A stretch of 51,624 bases of DNA from Planosporangium thailandense (GTDB taxonomy: Bacteria > Actinomycetota > Actinomycetes > Mycobacteriales > Micromonosporaceae). Position 1 is the stretch's first letter. Each line of letters begins with the position of its first letter. The stretch spans positions 1 through 51,624 of the forward strand of contig NZ_JAATVY010000037.1 of assembly GCF_011947195.1 (NCBI RefSeq). Direction: 5' to 3'. Under the pieces are notes generated by a model, which made no database searches, was not told where the DNA came from, and saw only the letters and a list, made by a program, of their open reading frames with translations. Positions 40,993 to 49,741 of this stretch are shown one piece after another. The position numbers and the translations under genes were made by a program.

Positions 40993-42588
40993 TCAGGCGG
41001 CCAACTGGTCGCGGCCGCGGCTCTTCGCCGCGTACAGCTGCTTGTCGGCGATGTGGAAGAGATGGTCGGCTGCCATCCCGTCGCGCAAGGTGGCGGCACC
41101 CAGGCTCACCGTGACGCGCATGCCGAGGGCGATCTCGTTCCAGGGCTGGGTGGCGATCCAGTGGCGGATCCGTTCGCCGATCCGGGCGGCGGTGGTCAGA
41201 TCGCCCCGGATGAACACGGCGAACTCGTCGCCGCCGAAGCGGACCGGTACATCCATGCTCCGGCAGTGCTGCTTCAGCGCCCGGGCGATCTGGATCAGCA
41301 CCTGGTCGCCGGCCGCGTGCGAGTACGTGTCGTTGATGTGTTTGAAGTTGTCGGCGTCAAGGAGGAGCAGCGTGAGCTGGTCCGGGCGCCCCTCCCGGTC
41401 GAGGAGGGCCATCTGCTGGTCGAAACAGCGACGGTTGCCCAGACCGGTGAGCGGGTCCTGCAGGGCCGCGGCGTCCGCGCGGGTCCGCTCGGCCTCCAAC
41501 TGCACCCGGCGACGGGCCTGGCGCAGCATCGCTAGCCGCTCCAGCCGCAGGTTCCACAGCTGCTGGGCCTGCGCCTGAAGCGCCGCCAGCACGTGCCGCG
41601 TCTCGGGGAACTGCGCGATCGCGAGCAGGGCCAGCTCGTGCTGGAAGATGAGCCGCTGCGTCGTCTGTCCCGTGTGCGTCGACAGCTCCACGGCGGCGAT
41701 GAACTCCCGCCGGGCACCCGGGTAGTCACCCCGGGCGCGCAGCACGAGGCCGTACGCGAAGTGCACCAGCCTGGCCTCGTGGTGCTGGCTGCGGTCGCGC
41801 ATCGACCCGACCATGGGCTCGACCAGCTCGGCGGCTTCGTCGACGCGGCCCAGCTTGGCGAGCACGGTGGCGAGCACCGCGGTGGCGAGCGGCGCGTCGG
41901 CGGTCGGCCCCGAGCGACGGTACGCGTCGACCCAGGGCTGGATCAGCCGGACGCTTTGCAGGTACCGGGCGGCCGCCACCTCGAGCTGGCCGAGGTGCTC
42001 CAGCCGCATGGCCCACTCCAGCAGCAGCTCCGCGCGCTGCAGCTCACTGGCCTCGCGGTCGATGCTGCCCGGCTCCTGGCCCTCCATCAGGATCCGCGAC
42101 GACGAGTCAGCCAGCTCGTACAGCTCCGCGGCGCGCGCGGCGTCGGTCAGCGAGGAGATCGCCGACAGGTGCCGCCGGTGGCTGCGCGGGGTCTCGTCCA
42201 GAATGCTGGTCGCGCGCGCGACCAGTTGGAGCCCCTCGTCGAGCCGGCCCATCCGGATAAGGATCTCGGCGACGTCCGAGAGGGTCTTCGCCTCCTCGAC
42301 GGTGGCGCCAGCGGCCCGGTGCAGGCGCAGCAGGGACTCGCCGGCCGCCAGCGCCTCCTGCAGGCGGGCCAGCCCGATCATGGCGTACATCCGGGTCTGG
42401 GTCACGAAGACCAGGGCCCGGGAGTCGTCCACGGCGCGGGCCAGCGCCTCGACGATGTCGGTGGCGCGCAGCGCCTCCCAGTTGCGGCCCTTGACCGTGA
42501 GCTCGTGCATCCAGTTGACAAGGCCCGGGAAGCCGCCCAAGGGGTGAGGCACGACGGGCAGGCGTCGCTCGTCCATGGCTCCAGCCAC
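40993..42588 (-). CDS. TPR-GGDEF diguanylate cyclase
   Basis: 531 residues, cytoplasmic, no membrane helix. The N-terminal two-thirds (about 1-350) is a chain of TPR-like helical repeats. A coiled-coil linker (RLAMLRQARRRVQLEAERTRADAAALQDPLTGLGNRR) leads to the GGDEF domain (about 370-531). The substrate/metal site is LLLDADNFKHINDTYSH and the signature is RFGGDEFAVFIRGD, intact, so it should make cyclic-di-GMP. A possible RxxD inhibitory site is not obvious. The TPR part probably senses a protein partner. The start is GTG 42588 with GGGGAG at 7-base spacing; an ATG at 42576 is possible. Confidence 0.93.
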   Translation of the reverse strand: MAGAMDERRLPVVPHPLGGFPGLVNWMHELTVKGRNWEALRATDIVEALARAVDDSRALVFVTQTRMYAMIGLARLQEALAAGESLLRLHRAAGATVEEAKTLSDVAEILIRMGRLDEGLQLVARATSILDETPRSHRRHLSAISSLTDAARAAELYELADSSSRILMEGQEPGSIDREASELQRAELLLEWAMRLEHLGQLEVAAARYLQSVRLIQPWVDAYRRSGPTADAPLATAVLATVLAKLGRVDEAAELVEPMVGSMRDRSQHHEARLVHFAYGLVLRARGDYPGARREFIAAVELSTHTGQTTQRLIFQHELALLAIAQFPETRHVLAALQAQAQQLWNLRLERLAMLRQARRRVQLEAERTRADAAALQDPLTGLGNRRCFDQQMALLDREGRPDQLTLLLLDADNFKHINDTYSHAAGDQVLIQIARALKQHCRSMDVPVRFGGDEFAVFIRGDLTTAARIGERIRHWIATQPWNEIALGMRVTVSLGAATLRDGMAADHLFHIADKQLYAAKSRGRDQLAA

Positions 42589-42807
42589 GTGCCCACTCCC
42601 CTCAGTACAGATGTCTGCACTCTCCGTAGTTGATTCCGCCGTGCAGGTCGGCTACGGCGAGCCTGGACTGAGGATTTCCGGACAAATCTTGCTGCGGCGT
42701 GCGACGGAGTACGGCGGACGCACATCGTGATCTATGACGTCAGCTCAGCCGCCGAGCCTTGGTGGCCGCAGCCTTCCCACAGCCCGGCCCACCAGCAAGA
42801 TCAAGGT

Positions 42808-43302
42808 CTATGGCTGGAGGTCGCGCTGGTACCAGGTGCCCGACTTACCGCCGAGATCGGCCGGGGTGGCCGGGCCAACCGGGACGAACCCGGCCTTGGC
42901 CAGCACCTTCTGGGACGCGGCGTTGTCATGGGAGGTGGCCGCCCGCAGTGTGCGCAGCCCGTGCCGCGCTGCCGCAATCCGGCACAGCTCCCGGACGGTC
43001 GCGGTCGCCACGCCGCGGCCGGCGACCTGCTGCGCGACCCGATAGCCGAGTTTGGCAGTGCCGTCATCGAAGTCGTACAGGTTGAACCGGCCCAGAACCG
43101 AGCCGTCATCAGCGACGAGCACGTAGAAGGCACAGATGCCCGCCTCTTGCTCAGCCAACAAGGCGCTGTGCCGGTCGGGGAACTGGTCGAAGAACTCGTC
43201 GCCGCGGTCGGAGACCGAAGCAGCGAAGTACGCGCGGTTCATCAGCTCGAAGTCCAGGACTGCCGGGGCATGGCCAGCATGCAGCTGCTCTAGCTCGGGC
43301 AC
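42808..43302 (-). CDS. GNAT N-acetyltransferase (RimJ/RimL-like)
   Basis: 164 residues. The GNAT fold is seen in FYVLVADDGSVLGRFNLYDFDDGTAKLGYRVAQQVAGRGVATATVRELCRIAAARHGLRTLRAATSHDNAASQKVLAKAGFVPVG. The acetyl-CoA pyrophosphate loop is QQVAGRGVATA and motif B contains NAASQKVLAKAGF. This pattern is closest to RimJ/RimL-type enzymes acting on protein N-termini or small amines; the target is not known. The start is GTG 43302. No operon partner lies close by. Confidence 0.92.
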   Translation of the reverse strand: MPELEQLHAGHAPAVLDFELMNRAYFAASVSDRGDEFFDQFPDRHSALLAEQEAGICAFYVLVADDGSVLGRFNLYDFDDGTAKLGYRVAQQVAGRGVATATVRELCRIAAARHGLRTLRAATSHDNAASQKVLAKAGFVPVGPATPADLGGKSGTWYQRDLQP

Positions 43303-43542
43303 CGCCCAACTCTACCCAGACAGCGCGCTGAGGCCATCTATGATTCCGCCACCGGTAGCCGGCCCCAAAGCCCGGGCGCATAACGATCTGCGGCTGGAGT
43401 ATCAGGTCCACGACCATTGATGGTTACGCGGTGGCCGTCTTCCTGGTTACCACGCCAAACGCACACCTTGGACACGCGGCATCCCGAAGGTCTTGGCACG
43501 ATGAGATCACGTGGATCTCGGTCGGTTCGGCGCTCTGGCGTC

Positions 43543-43749
43543 TCAGGCGCCGCGCCCGGTCTTCTCCTGTAGCTCGTCGATCTTCTTCGACGCCTCGGCC
43601 TTCGTCAGATCGTCGGGGACGTCCTCGCCGGCTTCCTGTGCAAGCGTGCCCAGGTAGGACTCCTGCGCTCCGGTCATCGGCTCGTCGCCGGTCTTCCAGT
43701 CGTCCGGGTCCTTGATAGCCGACTGCGGGGTCTCGCGCGCGTCGCTCAT
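43543..43749 (-). CDS. DUF3072 family protein
   Basis: 68 residues, charged and soluble: SAIKDPDDWKTGDEPMTGAQESYLGTLAQEAGEDVPDDLTKAEASKKIDELQEKTGRG. This is the complete DUF3072 pattern, common in actinobacteria, with a SAP/LEM-like helix arrangement (LTKAEASKKIDELQ). The role is not known. It is divergent from the DUF2795 gene. Confidence 0.9.
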   Translation of the reverse strand: MSDARETPQSAIKDPDDWKTGDEPMTGAQESYLGTLAQEAGEDVPDDLTKAEASKKIDELQEKTGRGA

Positions 43750-43838
43750 TCCTCCACCTTCCGATCCGTCGAACAGGTGTTCTGATACCCCGTACCGTGG
43801 GCAGGTATGCGTGGCGCGCGCGTGGGTACCTAGCCGGC

Positions 43839-44030
43839 ATGACAGTGAATCCGATCCAGCTGCAGAAGTTCCTGAAGGGCATCGACTACCCCGCCGACAA
43901 GAACACCCTGCTGCAAACGGCTCGGAGCAACGGTGCGGACGACAACGTCATCCGCACCTTGGAAGAGCTGCCCCGGGACCGGTTCAACTCCCCCAACGAC
44001 GTCAGCGAAGCCATCGGTGACAAGCGCTGA
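43839..44030 (+). CDS. DUF2795 family protein
   Basis: 63 residues matching DUF2795: QLQKFLKGIDYPADKNTLLQTARSNGADDNVIRTLEELPRDRFNSPNDVSEAIG. It is a small helical protein found widely in actinobacteria; the role is unknown. The start chosen is ATG 43839; an upstream frame from 43797 adds a non-typical segment. It is convergent with a short acidic gene. Confidence 0.88.
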   Translation: MTVNPIQLQKFLKGIDYPADKNTLLQTARSNGADDNVIRTLEELPRDRFNSPNDVSEAIGDKR

Positions 44031-44051
44031 CCGGCGCGGACGGGCGACGGG

Positions 44052-44207
44052 TCAGGGCTTGCGCTCCTGCTGCTCCTCCTCCTGGTTCACGTCGCCCTCC
44101 GCCTGATCCCTGTCCTGCGCATGTTCGACCTGAGGTGACGTGGCGTCCTCGGCGGGGATGTCGCCGGCCTCCGGCACCTGCAGCGAAGGAACCTCATTTT
44201 CACTCAT
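44052..44207 (-). CDS. 51-residue acidic hypothetical protein
   Basis: ATG 44207 to TGA 44052. The product is very acidic and Gln/Glu-rich (VNQEEEQQERKP at the C-terminus), with no hydrophobic segment, so likely unstructured. The start has an A/T-rich region upstream. No family is recognised. It is one of three small soluble genes clustered at 43.5-44.2 kb. Confidence 0.55.
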   Translation of the reverse strand: MSENEVPSLQVPEAGDIPAEDATSPQVEHAQDRDQAEGDVNQEEEQQERKP

Positions 44208-44231
44208 GACGCGGTGTTTACCCGCCGACGA

Positions 44232-45575
44232 CTACCGCAATCCCGCCACCGGCGGCTCACCGCTCTCCCAGCGAACCAGGCGGCGCGCCTTGCCGACCTC
44301 GGTGCGCGGTAGCTGGCCCGGCGGCATGAGCAGGACCTCGCAGGACAGCCCGAGCCGCTCCCGCAGCGCCGCGCCCAGCCGAGCGGTCACGGCGTCGGAG
44401 CCGGCGGCATCCGCCGCGAGGGCCTCGGCGCAGACCACCAGCCGCGGCTGCGCGGTCCGGGCGTCCACCACCAGCAGGTACTGCGCGGCGACCGCCCGGT
44501 CGGCGAGCACGACCTGCTCGACCTCACTCGGGTACACGTTCACACCGCGGATCACCAGCATGTCGTCGGCACGCCCGGTCAGCTTGCTCATGCGTACGGT
44601 CGTGCGCCTGCCGGGGCCGCGGGTGCGGTCGAGGCGGGCCAGGTCGCCGGTGCGGTAGCGCAGCAGCGGCAGCGCCTCCTTGGTGAACGTGGTGAAGGTC
44701 AGCTCCCCCAGCTGGCCGTCGGGCACCGGCTCGCCGGTGAGCGGGTCGATCGTCTCGACATAGAAATGATCCTCCTGGACGTGCAGCCACCCGTTCGAGT
44801 CGAGCGTCTCGCACGCCACCCCCGGGCCGATGATCTCGGACAGGCCGTAGATGTCGAGCGCCCGGATGCCCAGCAGCCGCTCGATCTGCGCGCGCATGGC
44901 GTCCGTCCAAGGCTCCGCGCCGTGCACCCCGACCCGTAGGCCGATCTCGTCCGGGGCGACGCCGGCCGCCGCGAACGCCTCGCCGAGATAGACGGCGTAC
45001 GACGGCGTACAGGTGAGCACGTCGGGGCGCAGGTCCTGGATGAGCCGCAGCTGGCGCTGGGTCATGCCGGCGGACGCGGGCACCACGGTCGCGCCGAGGG
45101 CACCGGCCCCGTGGTGGACCCCGAGCCCGCCGGTGAACAGCCCGTACCCGTACGCGTTGTGGATCACCGACGCGCGGGTCGCCCCGGCCCCGGCCAGCGA
45201 GCGGGCCATGACGTGGGCCCACAGCGCGATGTCGCCCGCTGTGTACGCCACCAGCGTCGGCCGGCCGCCGGTACCCGAGGAGCCGTGTACGCAGGCCACC
45301 TCCTCCGGTGGCACCGCGAGCAGCCCGAGCGGGTAGTGCTCCCACAGGTCCGCCTTGGTCGTCAGGGGAAGCCGTGGGAGATCCGCGAGGGTGAGCCCGG
45401 CGCCCGAGTCCACTCCCGCGGCGCGCAGCCGCCGCCCCAGCAGGCCATCCCGCACGAGCAGGCGATCGACGAGCTCGCATAGCCGCCGGGTCTGCAGCGC
45501 GGTGCGCTCGTCCACCGACATGGTCTCGGCTGGGTCGAAGACTGCGGTCGGCTCGACGGCATCGGCGAGTTTCAT
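44232..45575 (-). CDS. Phenylacetate-CoA ligase-like (PaaK family) adenylate-forming enzyme
   Basis: 447 residues. The PaaK pattern is clear: [21 protein letters not shown] (about 74-95), [14 protein letters not shown] (about 104-117), [30 protein letters not shown] (about 238-253), [11 protein letters not shown], and [13 protein letters not shown]. The C-terminal ligase subdomain follows ([11 protein letters not shown]). It activates an aryl or related acid to acyl-CoA. No other phenylacetate-pathway gene is nearby, so the substrate may differ. The start is ATG 45575. It is divergent from the site-2 protease gene. Confidence 0.93.
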   Translation of the reverse strand: MKLADAVEPTAVFDPAETMSVDERTALQTRRLCELVDRLLVRDGLLGRRLRAAGVDSGAGLTLADLPRLPLTTKADLWEHYPLGLLAVPPEEVACVHGSSGTGGRPTLVAYTAGDIALWAHVMARSLAGAGATRASVIHNAYGYGLFTGGLGVHHGAGALGATVVPASAGMTQRQLRLIQDLRPDVLTCTPSYAVYLGEAFAAAGVAPDEIGLRVGVHGAEPWTDAMRAQIERLLGIRALDIYGLSEIIGPGVACETLDSNGWLHVQEDHFYVETIDPLTGEPVPDGQLGELTFTTFTKEALPLLRYRTGDLARLDRTRGPGRRTTVRMSKLTGRADDMLVIRGVNVYPSEVEQVVLADRAVAAQYLLVVDARTAQPRLVVCAEALAADAAGSDAVTARLGAALRERLGLSCEVLLMPPGQLPRTEVGKARRLVRWESGEPPVAGLR

Positions 45576-45652
45576 GCCCACACGATAGGGCGGGACGATC
45601 GGCACTGGAATGGATCACTCGGAGGGAGGACCGTCGAAGCTGGAGGCGCACG

Positions 45653-46768
45653 ATGACACAGACCCTGCGGCTGGGGCGGGTGGCCGGCATCCCGGTCGGC
45701 GTGCACTGGTCGGTGCTCGTCGTCATGGTCCTGCTCGTACAGGGCCTCGCCACCGTGGTGCTGCCGTCCAGCGCCCCCGGGCAGGCGTTGTGGACCTACT
45801 GGGTCGTCGCCGCCGGTGCCTCGGTGCTGTTCCTGCTGTCGCTGCTGGCCCACGAACTCGCCCACGCGCTGGTCGGGCGGTACTTCGGCATCCGGGTGCA
45901 GCGGGTGACGCTGTGGCTGCTCGGCGGCGTCGCCGAGCTGGCAGACGAAGCACCGCACGCGCGGGCCGACCTGCTCGTGGCCGGGGCGGGACCGCTGGCC
46001 AGCATCGTCGCCGGTGCGCTGTCGGGCGTCGGGGCGCTCGTCGCTTCGGTCGCCGGCGCGCCGCCGGTCCTGACGGCGGCGCTGGTCTGGTTGACATTGA
46101 TCAATGGGGTGCTCGCGCTGTTCAACCTGCTGCCCGGTGCGCCGTTGGACGGCGGCCGGGTGCTGCGGGCCATCCTCTGGCAGGTACGCGGCGACCGGGA
46201 CCGGGCCAGCCAGGCGGCGGCCCGCACCGGGCGCGGTATCGGCCTCGTCCTGGTCGCGTTGGGGCTGGCCCAGGTGCTCGTCAGCGGGCAGCTGCGCGGA
46301 CTGTGGCTCGCCTTCGTCGGCTGGTTCCTCGTGACGGCCGCGACCGCGGAGGAGGCCGCCGCCCGGTACCGGTCGCTGCTCGGCGACGTGCCGGTACGGC
46401 AGATCATGAACCCGTACCCGGTGTCCGGCAACCCGGACCAGAGCGTCGGCGACTTCACCCGTACGGTCGTCTCCCGGGCGCACCACCGGGCGTTTCCACT
46501 GCGGGACTGGCAGGGCCGCCCGGCCGGGGTGGTGCGGCTGGTGGACGTCACGCGGGTGCCCGCCGACGCCCGGGACAGCACCCCGCTGTCCGAGCTCGCC
46601 ACGCGGCCGGAACTGGCGGCGGTGGTTCCGGCCTCCCGCCCCGCGGCCGAGATCGCGCCGGCGGTGGCGCGGGGCGGTCTGGTGCTGGTCGTCCAGGACG
46701 GGCTCCTCGTCGGCGTGGTGAGCGAGGCGGACATGGTCCGCGCCGCCGAACTGGCCCGGCAGTCGTGA
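45653..46768 (+). CDS. Site-2 protease family (M50) membrane metalloprotease with CBS domains
   Basis: 371 residues. About five or six transmembrane helices (about 15-235) carry the zinc site HELAH (about residues 72-76) and the third ligand in [18 protein letters not shown] (about 160-177). Two CBS motifs follow (about 245-365; [10 protein letters not shown] and [17 protein letters not shown]), which may bind a nucleotide and gate activity. This is the M50B/SpoIVFB type with CBS. It probably cleaves a membrane-bound anti-sigma factor or similar substrate within the bilayer; no candidate substrate lies beside it. The start is ATG 45653. Confidence 0.95.
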   Translation: MTQTLRLGRVAGIPVGVHWSVLVVMVLLVQGLATVVLPSSAPGQALWTYWVVAAGASVLFLLSLLAHELAHALVGRYFGIRVQRVTLWLLGGVAELADEAPHARADLLVAGAGPLASIVAGALSGVGALVASVAGAPPVLTAALVWLTLINGVLALFNLLPGAPLDGGRVLRAILWQVRGDRDRASQAAARTGRGIGLVLVALGLAQVLVSGQLRGLWLAFVGWFLVTAATAEEAAARYRSLLGDVPVRQIMNPYPVSGNPDQSVGDFTRTVVSRAHHRAFPLRDWQGRPAGVVRLVDVTRVPADARDSTPLSELATRPELAAVVPASRPAAEIAPAVARGGLVLVVQDGLLVGVVSEADMVRAAELARQS

Positions 46769-47049
46769 GCCGACCACGACCGGCGGCGGAGCCGAGCGGG
46801 AGCGGGGGATCCAAGCGGAGCCGGGCGGGAGCGGGGGATCCATGCGGAGCCGAGCGAGACCCGAGCGGGATCGCTGTGCGGGCGGCGGAGCCGAGCCGGG
46901 CCTGGCCGACTCCACCGCCCGCTGGGTGCGCCGGCCACCGGTGTGGGAACTGGGGCGGGGGTTTGGCCGGCGCTTCCACGTGGGAACGACGCAGACGCTA
47001 TCGGGTTCTCCGGCCCCCACAATGGCTTCGGCGCCCAATTAAATGAGAC
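46769..47049. other. Gene-free region with tandem repeats
   Basis: 281 bases between two convergent genes. The left part is a GC-rich tandem repeat (46786-46900). The right part (about 46985-47050) is less GC-rich and leads to the kinase stop. No gene is supported; the long frames that cross it are products of the repeat. Confidence 0.6.
46786..46900. repeat. 29-bp tandem repeat, two intact and two degenerate units
   Basis: The unit GCGGAGCCGAGCGGGAGCGG followed by GGGATCCAA occurs at 46786-46814 and, with two changes, at 46815-46843. Degenerate partial copies begin at 46844 and 46885. The array is intergenic, between convergent genes. Related GCGGAGCCGAGCGGGAGC strings may be dispersed in the genome. 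Confidence 0.8.
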
Positions 47050-48477
47050 CTAAGAAAGATTTGCCGACCTTTCAACTTCGGAGCGGTCGGCCCCTCGCTG
47101 GGCCCGTCGCCGGCGCCGCTCGGCCGGATCCCGCGACAGCCGCCCGACGAATCCGAAGCGGCTCGACGACTGCGCCGGCCGCTCGGCGTCCGCGAGCAGG
47201 ACCACGATGCTGGCCCCGCCCAACCGGCCGCGGGCGATGTTGACCGCCCCGTTGGCGTTGTAGGCGACCCGCTTGACGATGTCCAGCCCCAGCCCCGTTG
47301 AGCCGTGGTTGGTCTCGCCCCGGCGCAGTGCCCGGTCGGGGTCGGCGATGCCCGGGCCGCCGTCCTCGACACGGATCGCCACGTACCCGTCGCGCCTCGA
47401 CACGGCGACCTCCAACGGCACGCCCTGGGGCGTGTAGCGGAAGACGTTGCCCAGCAGGGCGTCGAGCGCGGCGGCGAGCTCCGCGCGCGGCACGGGTACC
47501 GGCGCCGGGGTGTCGACCCCGATCGCCTCGCAGCGACGCCCCTGGTCACCGGCGACGGCCGCCCAGAACCGCATCCGCTCGCGCACGACCTCGCTGGCGT
47601 CGCAGCCGGTCTGCTCCCCCGGCTCCGTCGCGGCGAGGCTCGGCTTACGGGCAGTCCGGATGATCTCGTCGACCTCGAGCTCGAGGTTGCTGATCGCATG
47701 CCGGATGCGCTGCGCGGCGTGGTCGTCGTCGAGGGTCTCGGCGTCCAGGCGCAGCGCCGTGAGCGGGGTGCGCAGCCGGTGCGACAGGTCGGCCACCAGT
47801 TCCCGCTCGTTGGCCAGCAGCCCCTTGACCCGTTCGGCCATGGCGTTGAAGGCGAGCGCCGCCTCGGCGAGCTCGCGGGGTCCGCTGGGCTCCACCCGGA
47901 CATCAAGCTGGCCGTCGCCCAGCGCGCTCGCGGCGGCGGCGAACCCGCGCGCCGACCCGACCACTTTCGCGGCCAGCCGGTCACCGACCCACACCGACGC
48001 GACGACGAGGCCGAGCGCGACGGCGGTAAGGGCGTACCAGGCGACGTGCACCCGCCGGGTCAGCTCACTGTTCGGGATGAACACCTCGATCACCGCGTTG
48101 CGGCCCTGCCCGATGTCGACCGGTAACAGGTACGACAGCCCGCCCGGCACCTCCGTCGTGGTGGCGCTGGACTGGTTCGCGGCGTTGGCGATGTCCTCGG
48201 CACGGGCGTGCCGCTGGCCGACGCTGCCGCCGTCGAGCCCGTGCACGGCGATCCGGGACGCGGTGGGCCCGCCGGCGATGGTGCTCAGCGCCCGGTCGAC
48301 CGCCACCGGATCGGTGGTGGTCATCAGGACCGCCACCACGACCGTGGTCTGCCGCTCGGCGTCGGCCAGGGCCCGTTCGCGCGCCAGCTGTTGCACGACC
48401 AGAGCGAGCGGGATGAGGAACGCCAGCGCCACCATGGACGTGACGGCCACGCAGACGTACGCGAGCGCCCGCCTCAG
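47050..48477 (-). CDS. Sensor histidine kinase (module 2), probable CTG start
   Basis: 475 residues if it starts at CTG 48477, where GACTGA gives a CTGA overlap with the regulator stop. Aligning with its paralogue at 10534, Leu1 falls exactly on the other's Met1 (LRRALAYVCVAVTSMVALAFLIPLAL vs MRARLILLVTATTSMVLVAFLVPLAL). No ATG, GTG or TTG in this frame lies near the junction; the nearest is a GTG about ten codons inside. There are an N-terminal helix, a sensor of about 120 residues, a second helix, HAMP, DLSHRLRTPLTALRLD, LLGNVFRYTPQG, EDGGPGI and GSTGLGLDIVKRVA. An Arg-rich tail ends the protein. Partner: the regulator at 48474. Confidence 0.9.
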   Translation of the reverse strand: MRRALAYVCVAVTSMVALAFLIPLALVVQQLARERALADAERQTTVVVAVLMTTTDPVAVDRALSTIAGGPTASRIAVHGLDGGSVGQRHARAEDIANAANQSSATTTEVPGGLSYLLPVDIGQGRNAVIEVFIPNSELTRRVHVAWYALTAVALGLVVASVWVGDRLAAKVVGSARGFAAAASALGDGQLDVRVEPSGPRELAEAALAFNAMAERVKGLLANERELVADLSHRLRTPLTALRLDAETLDDDHAAQRIRHAISNLELEVDEIIRTARKPSLAATEPGEQTGCDASEVVRERMRFWAAVAGDQGRRCEAIGVDTPAPVPVPRAELAAALDALLGNVFRYTPQGVPLEVAVSRRDGYVAIRVEDGGPGIADPDRALRRGETNHGSTGLGLDIVKRVAYNANGAVNIARGRLGGASIVVLLADAERPAQSSSRFGFVGRLSRDPAERRRRRAQRGADRSEVERSANLS

Positions 48478-49160
48478 TCCGGTACCACGAACTTGAAGCC
48501 GACCCCCCGCACGGTGTGCAGGAACTTCGGCTTCGCCGCGCTCTCTCCCAGCTTGCGGCGTAACCAGTACAGGTGGACGTCGATCGTCTGGTCCTCGCCC
48601 ACCGACGGTTGCCGCCATACTTCCTCCAGCAGCTCTCGCCGTGATACGACCCGGCCCGGCCGGGCGGCCAGGTACGCCAACAGGTCGAACTCCTTGCGGG
48701 TCAACGTCAACGGCTGCTCGTCAAGGTACGCCTGTCGCTGCCCGAGGTCGACCCGCAGTGCGCCGGCGTCGATCACGGCTGGTTCCTCGCGGCTGGCGCG
48801 CCCGACCCGCCGCAACACCGAGGTGAGCCGGGCGTCCAGGTGGGCGCTCGTGAACGGCTTGACCATGTAGTCGTCCGCTCCGGCTTTGAGCAGCCGCACG
48901 ATCTCCGCTTCGTCGTCGCGTGCGGTCGCGATGATGATCGGCACGTCGGCGATGCCGCGCAGCATGCGCAGCGCGTCGGCGCCGTCCAGGTCGGGAAGGC
49001 CCAGATCCAGCACGATCAGGTCGGGTGTGTCGGCCGCCACTCTCCGCAGGGCATCCAACGCCGTACCCACCGCGTGCACCGTGTGACCACGGTCGGTGAG
49101 CGAACGCAGGAGAGCCGCGCGGATGATGTGGTCGTCCTCGACCAATAGGACCGTCGCCAT
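48474..49160 (-). CDS. OmpR/PhoB-family response regulator (module 2)
   Basis: 228 residues. The receiver has LLVEDDHIIRAALLRSLTDRGH, phospho-acceptor Asp in LIVLDLGLPDLDG (about residue 51), and Lys in DYMVKPFTSAHLDAR. The winged helix has LTLTRKEFDLLAYLAARPGRVVSRRELLEEVW and TIDVHLYWLRRKLGE with HTVRGVGFKF. The start is ATG 49160. It is paralogous to the regulator at 9839-10537. It is coupled to its kinase by the CTGA overlap and divergent from the membrane-anchored protein at 49196. Confidence 0.95.
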   Translation of the reverse strand: MATVLLVEDDHIIRAALLRSLTDRGHTVHAVGTALDALRRVAADTPDLIVLDLGLPDLDGADALRMLRGIADVPIIIATARDDEAEIVRLLKAGADDYMVKPFTSAHLDARLTSVLRRVGRASREEPAVIDAGALRVDLGQRQAYLDEQPLTLTRKEFDLLAYLAARPGRVVSRRELLEEVWRQPSVGEDQTIDVHLYWLRRKLGESAAKPKFLHTVRGVGFKFVVPD

Positions 49161-49195
49161 GGTGAGCACCGTAGCGGGTAGGGCAAGATGGATGC

Positions 49196-49693
49196 GTGCA
49201 CCGTCGGCTTGCGTATCTGCTCGCATGGTCGGTAGCAGCGACGATTACCGTCAGTGTTGCCTGGCTAGGCATTCGGTCAGTGCTGGCCGCGGCCGCGCCG
49301 ACCCGCATCTCCCTGTCGACCACCCAGTTGCGACGGGCCGCGCCGCTGACGCAGTCCGGCGCGTCCGGTGCGCCGGTCGGCCCGCCGACGACGGGCGCCG
49401 GGTCGCGGTCGGCTCCCCCCAACCCGGCCTCCGAGTCGATCGGCGCGTGGCTGGCCACCAACGACGGTTACCGCCGCACGTTCCACACCGTCGGCGGGGA
49501 TGTCAGCTTCTTCACCGCCAAAGACGCCGTGCAGGTGATATCAAACACGCCCCAGCCGGGCTACACGGTGTACGTGACCCACTACGCCGCCGACTCGGTC
49601 ATGGTGTCGTTCTTCGGTGCCCGCAAGACCTCACGCGTGTGGGTGCGCTGGTGGAACGGGCCGTACGGTGAGGTCACCGAAAGCGTCGACTGA
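49196..49693 (+). CDS. Membrane-anchored secreted protein, two-component-system partner (copy 2)
   Basis: 165 residues. One N-terminal transmembrane helix (about 8-33) is followed by a Thr/Pro/Ser linker (about 35-80) and a small extracytoplasmic domain: YRRTFHTVGGDVSFFTAKDAVQV, GYTVYVTHYAADSVMVSFFGARKTSRVWVRWWNGP. The layout matches the protein at 9184-9741 (anchor, linker, GG-beta domain with a 'P-x-x-GY' turn), though this copy lacks the two Cys. Both are divergent from related regulator/kinase pairs. It is probably a target or sensor accessory of module 2; this is inference. The start is GTG 49196. Confidence 0.78.
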   Translation: MHRRLAYLLAWSVAATITVSVAWLGIRSVLAAAAPTRISLSTTQLRRAAPLTQSGASGAPVGPPTTGAGSRSAPPNPASESIGAWLATNDGYRRTFHTVGGDVSFFTAKDAVQVISNTPQPGYTVYVTHYAADSVMVSFFGARKTSRVWVRWWNGPYGEVTESVD

Positions 49694-49741
49694 TCGACAT
49701 AGATACGTTTGGGAATCGTGCCGGCGGCGCATGTTAAGACC

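Noticed and set aside
39493-45575. A phenylacetate or polyketide gene cluster joining the two adenylate-forming enzymes
   Set aside because: They lie on opposite strands, 3 kb apart, separated by unrelated genes; no carrier protein or pathway enzyme is present.
46786-46900. CRISPR array
   Set aside because: Units are directly abutting 29-mers without unique spacers, and no cas gene is present.
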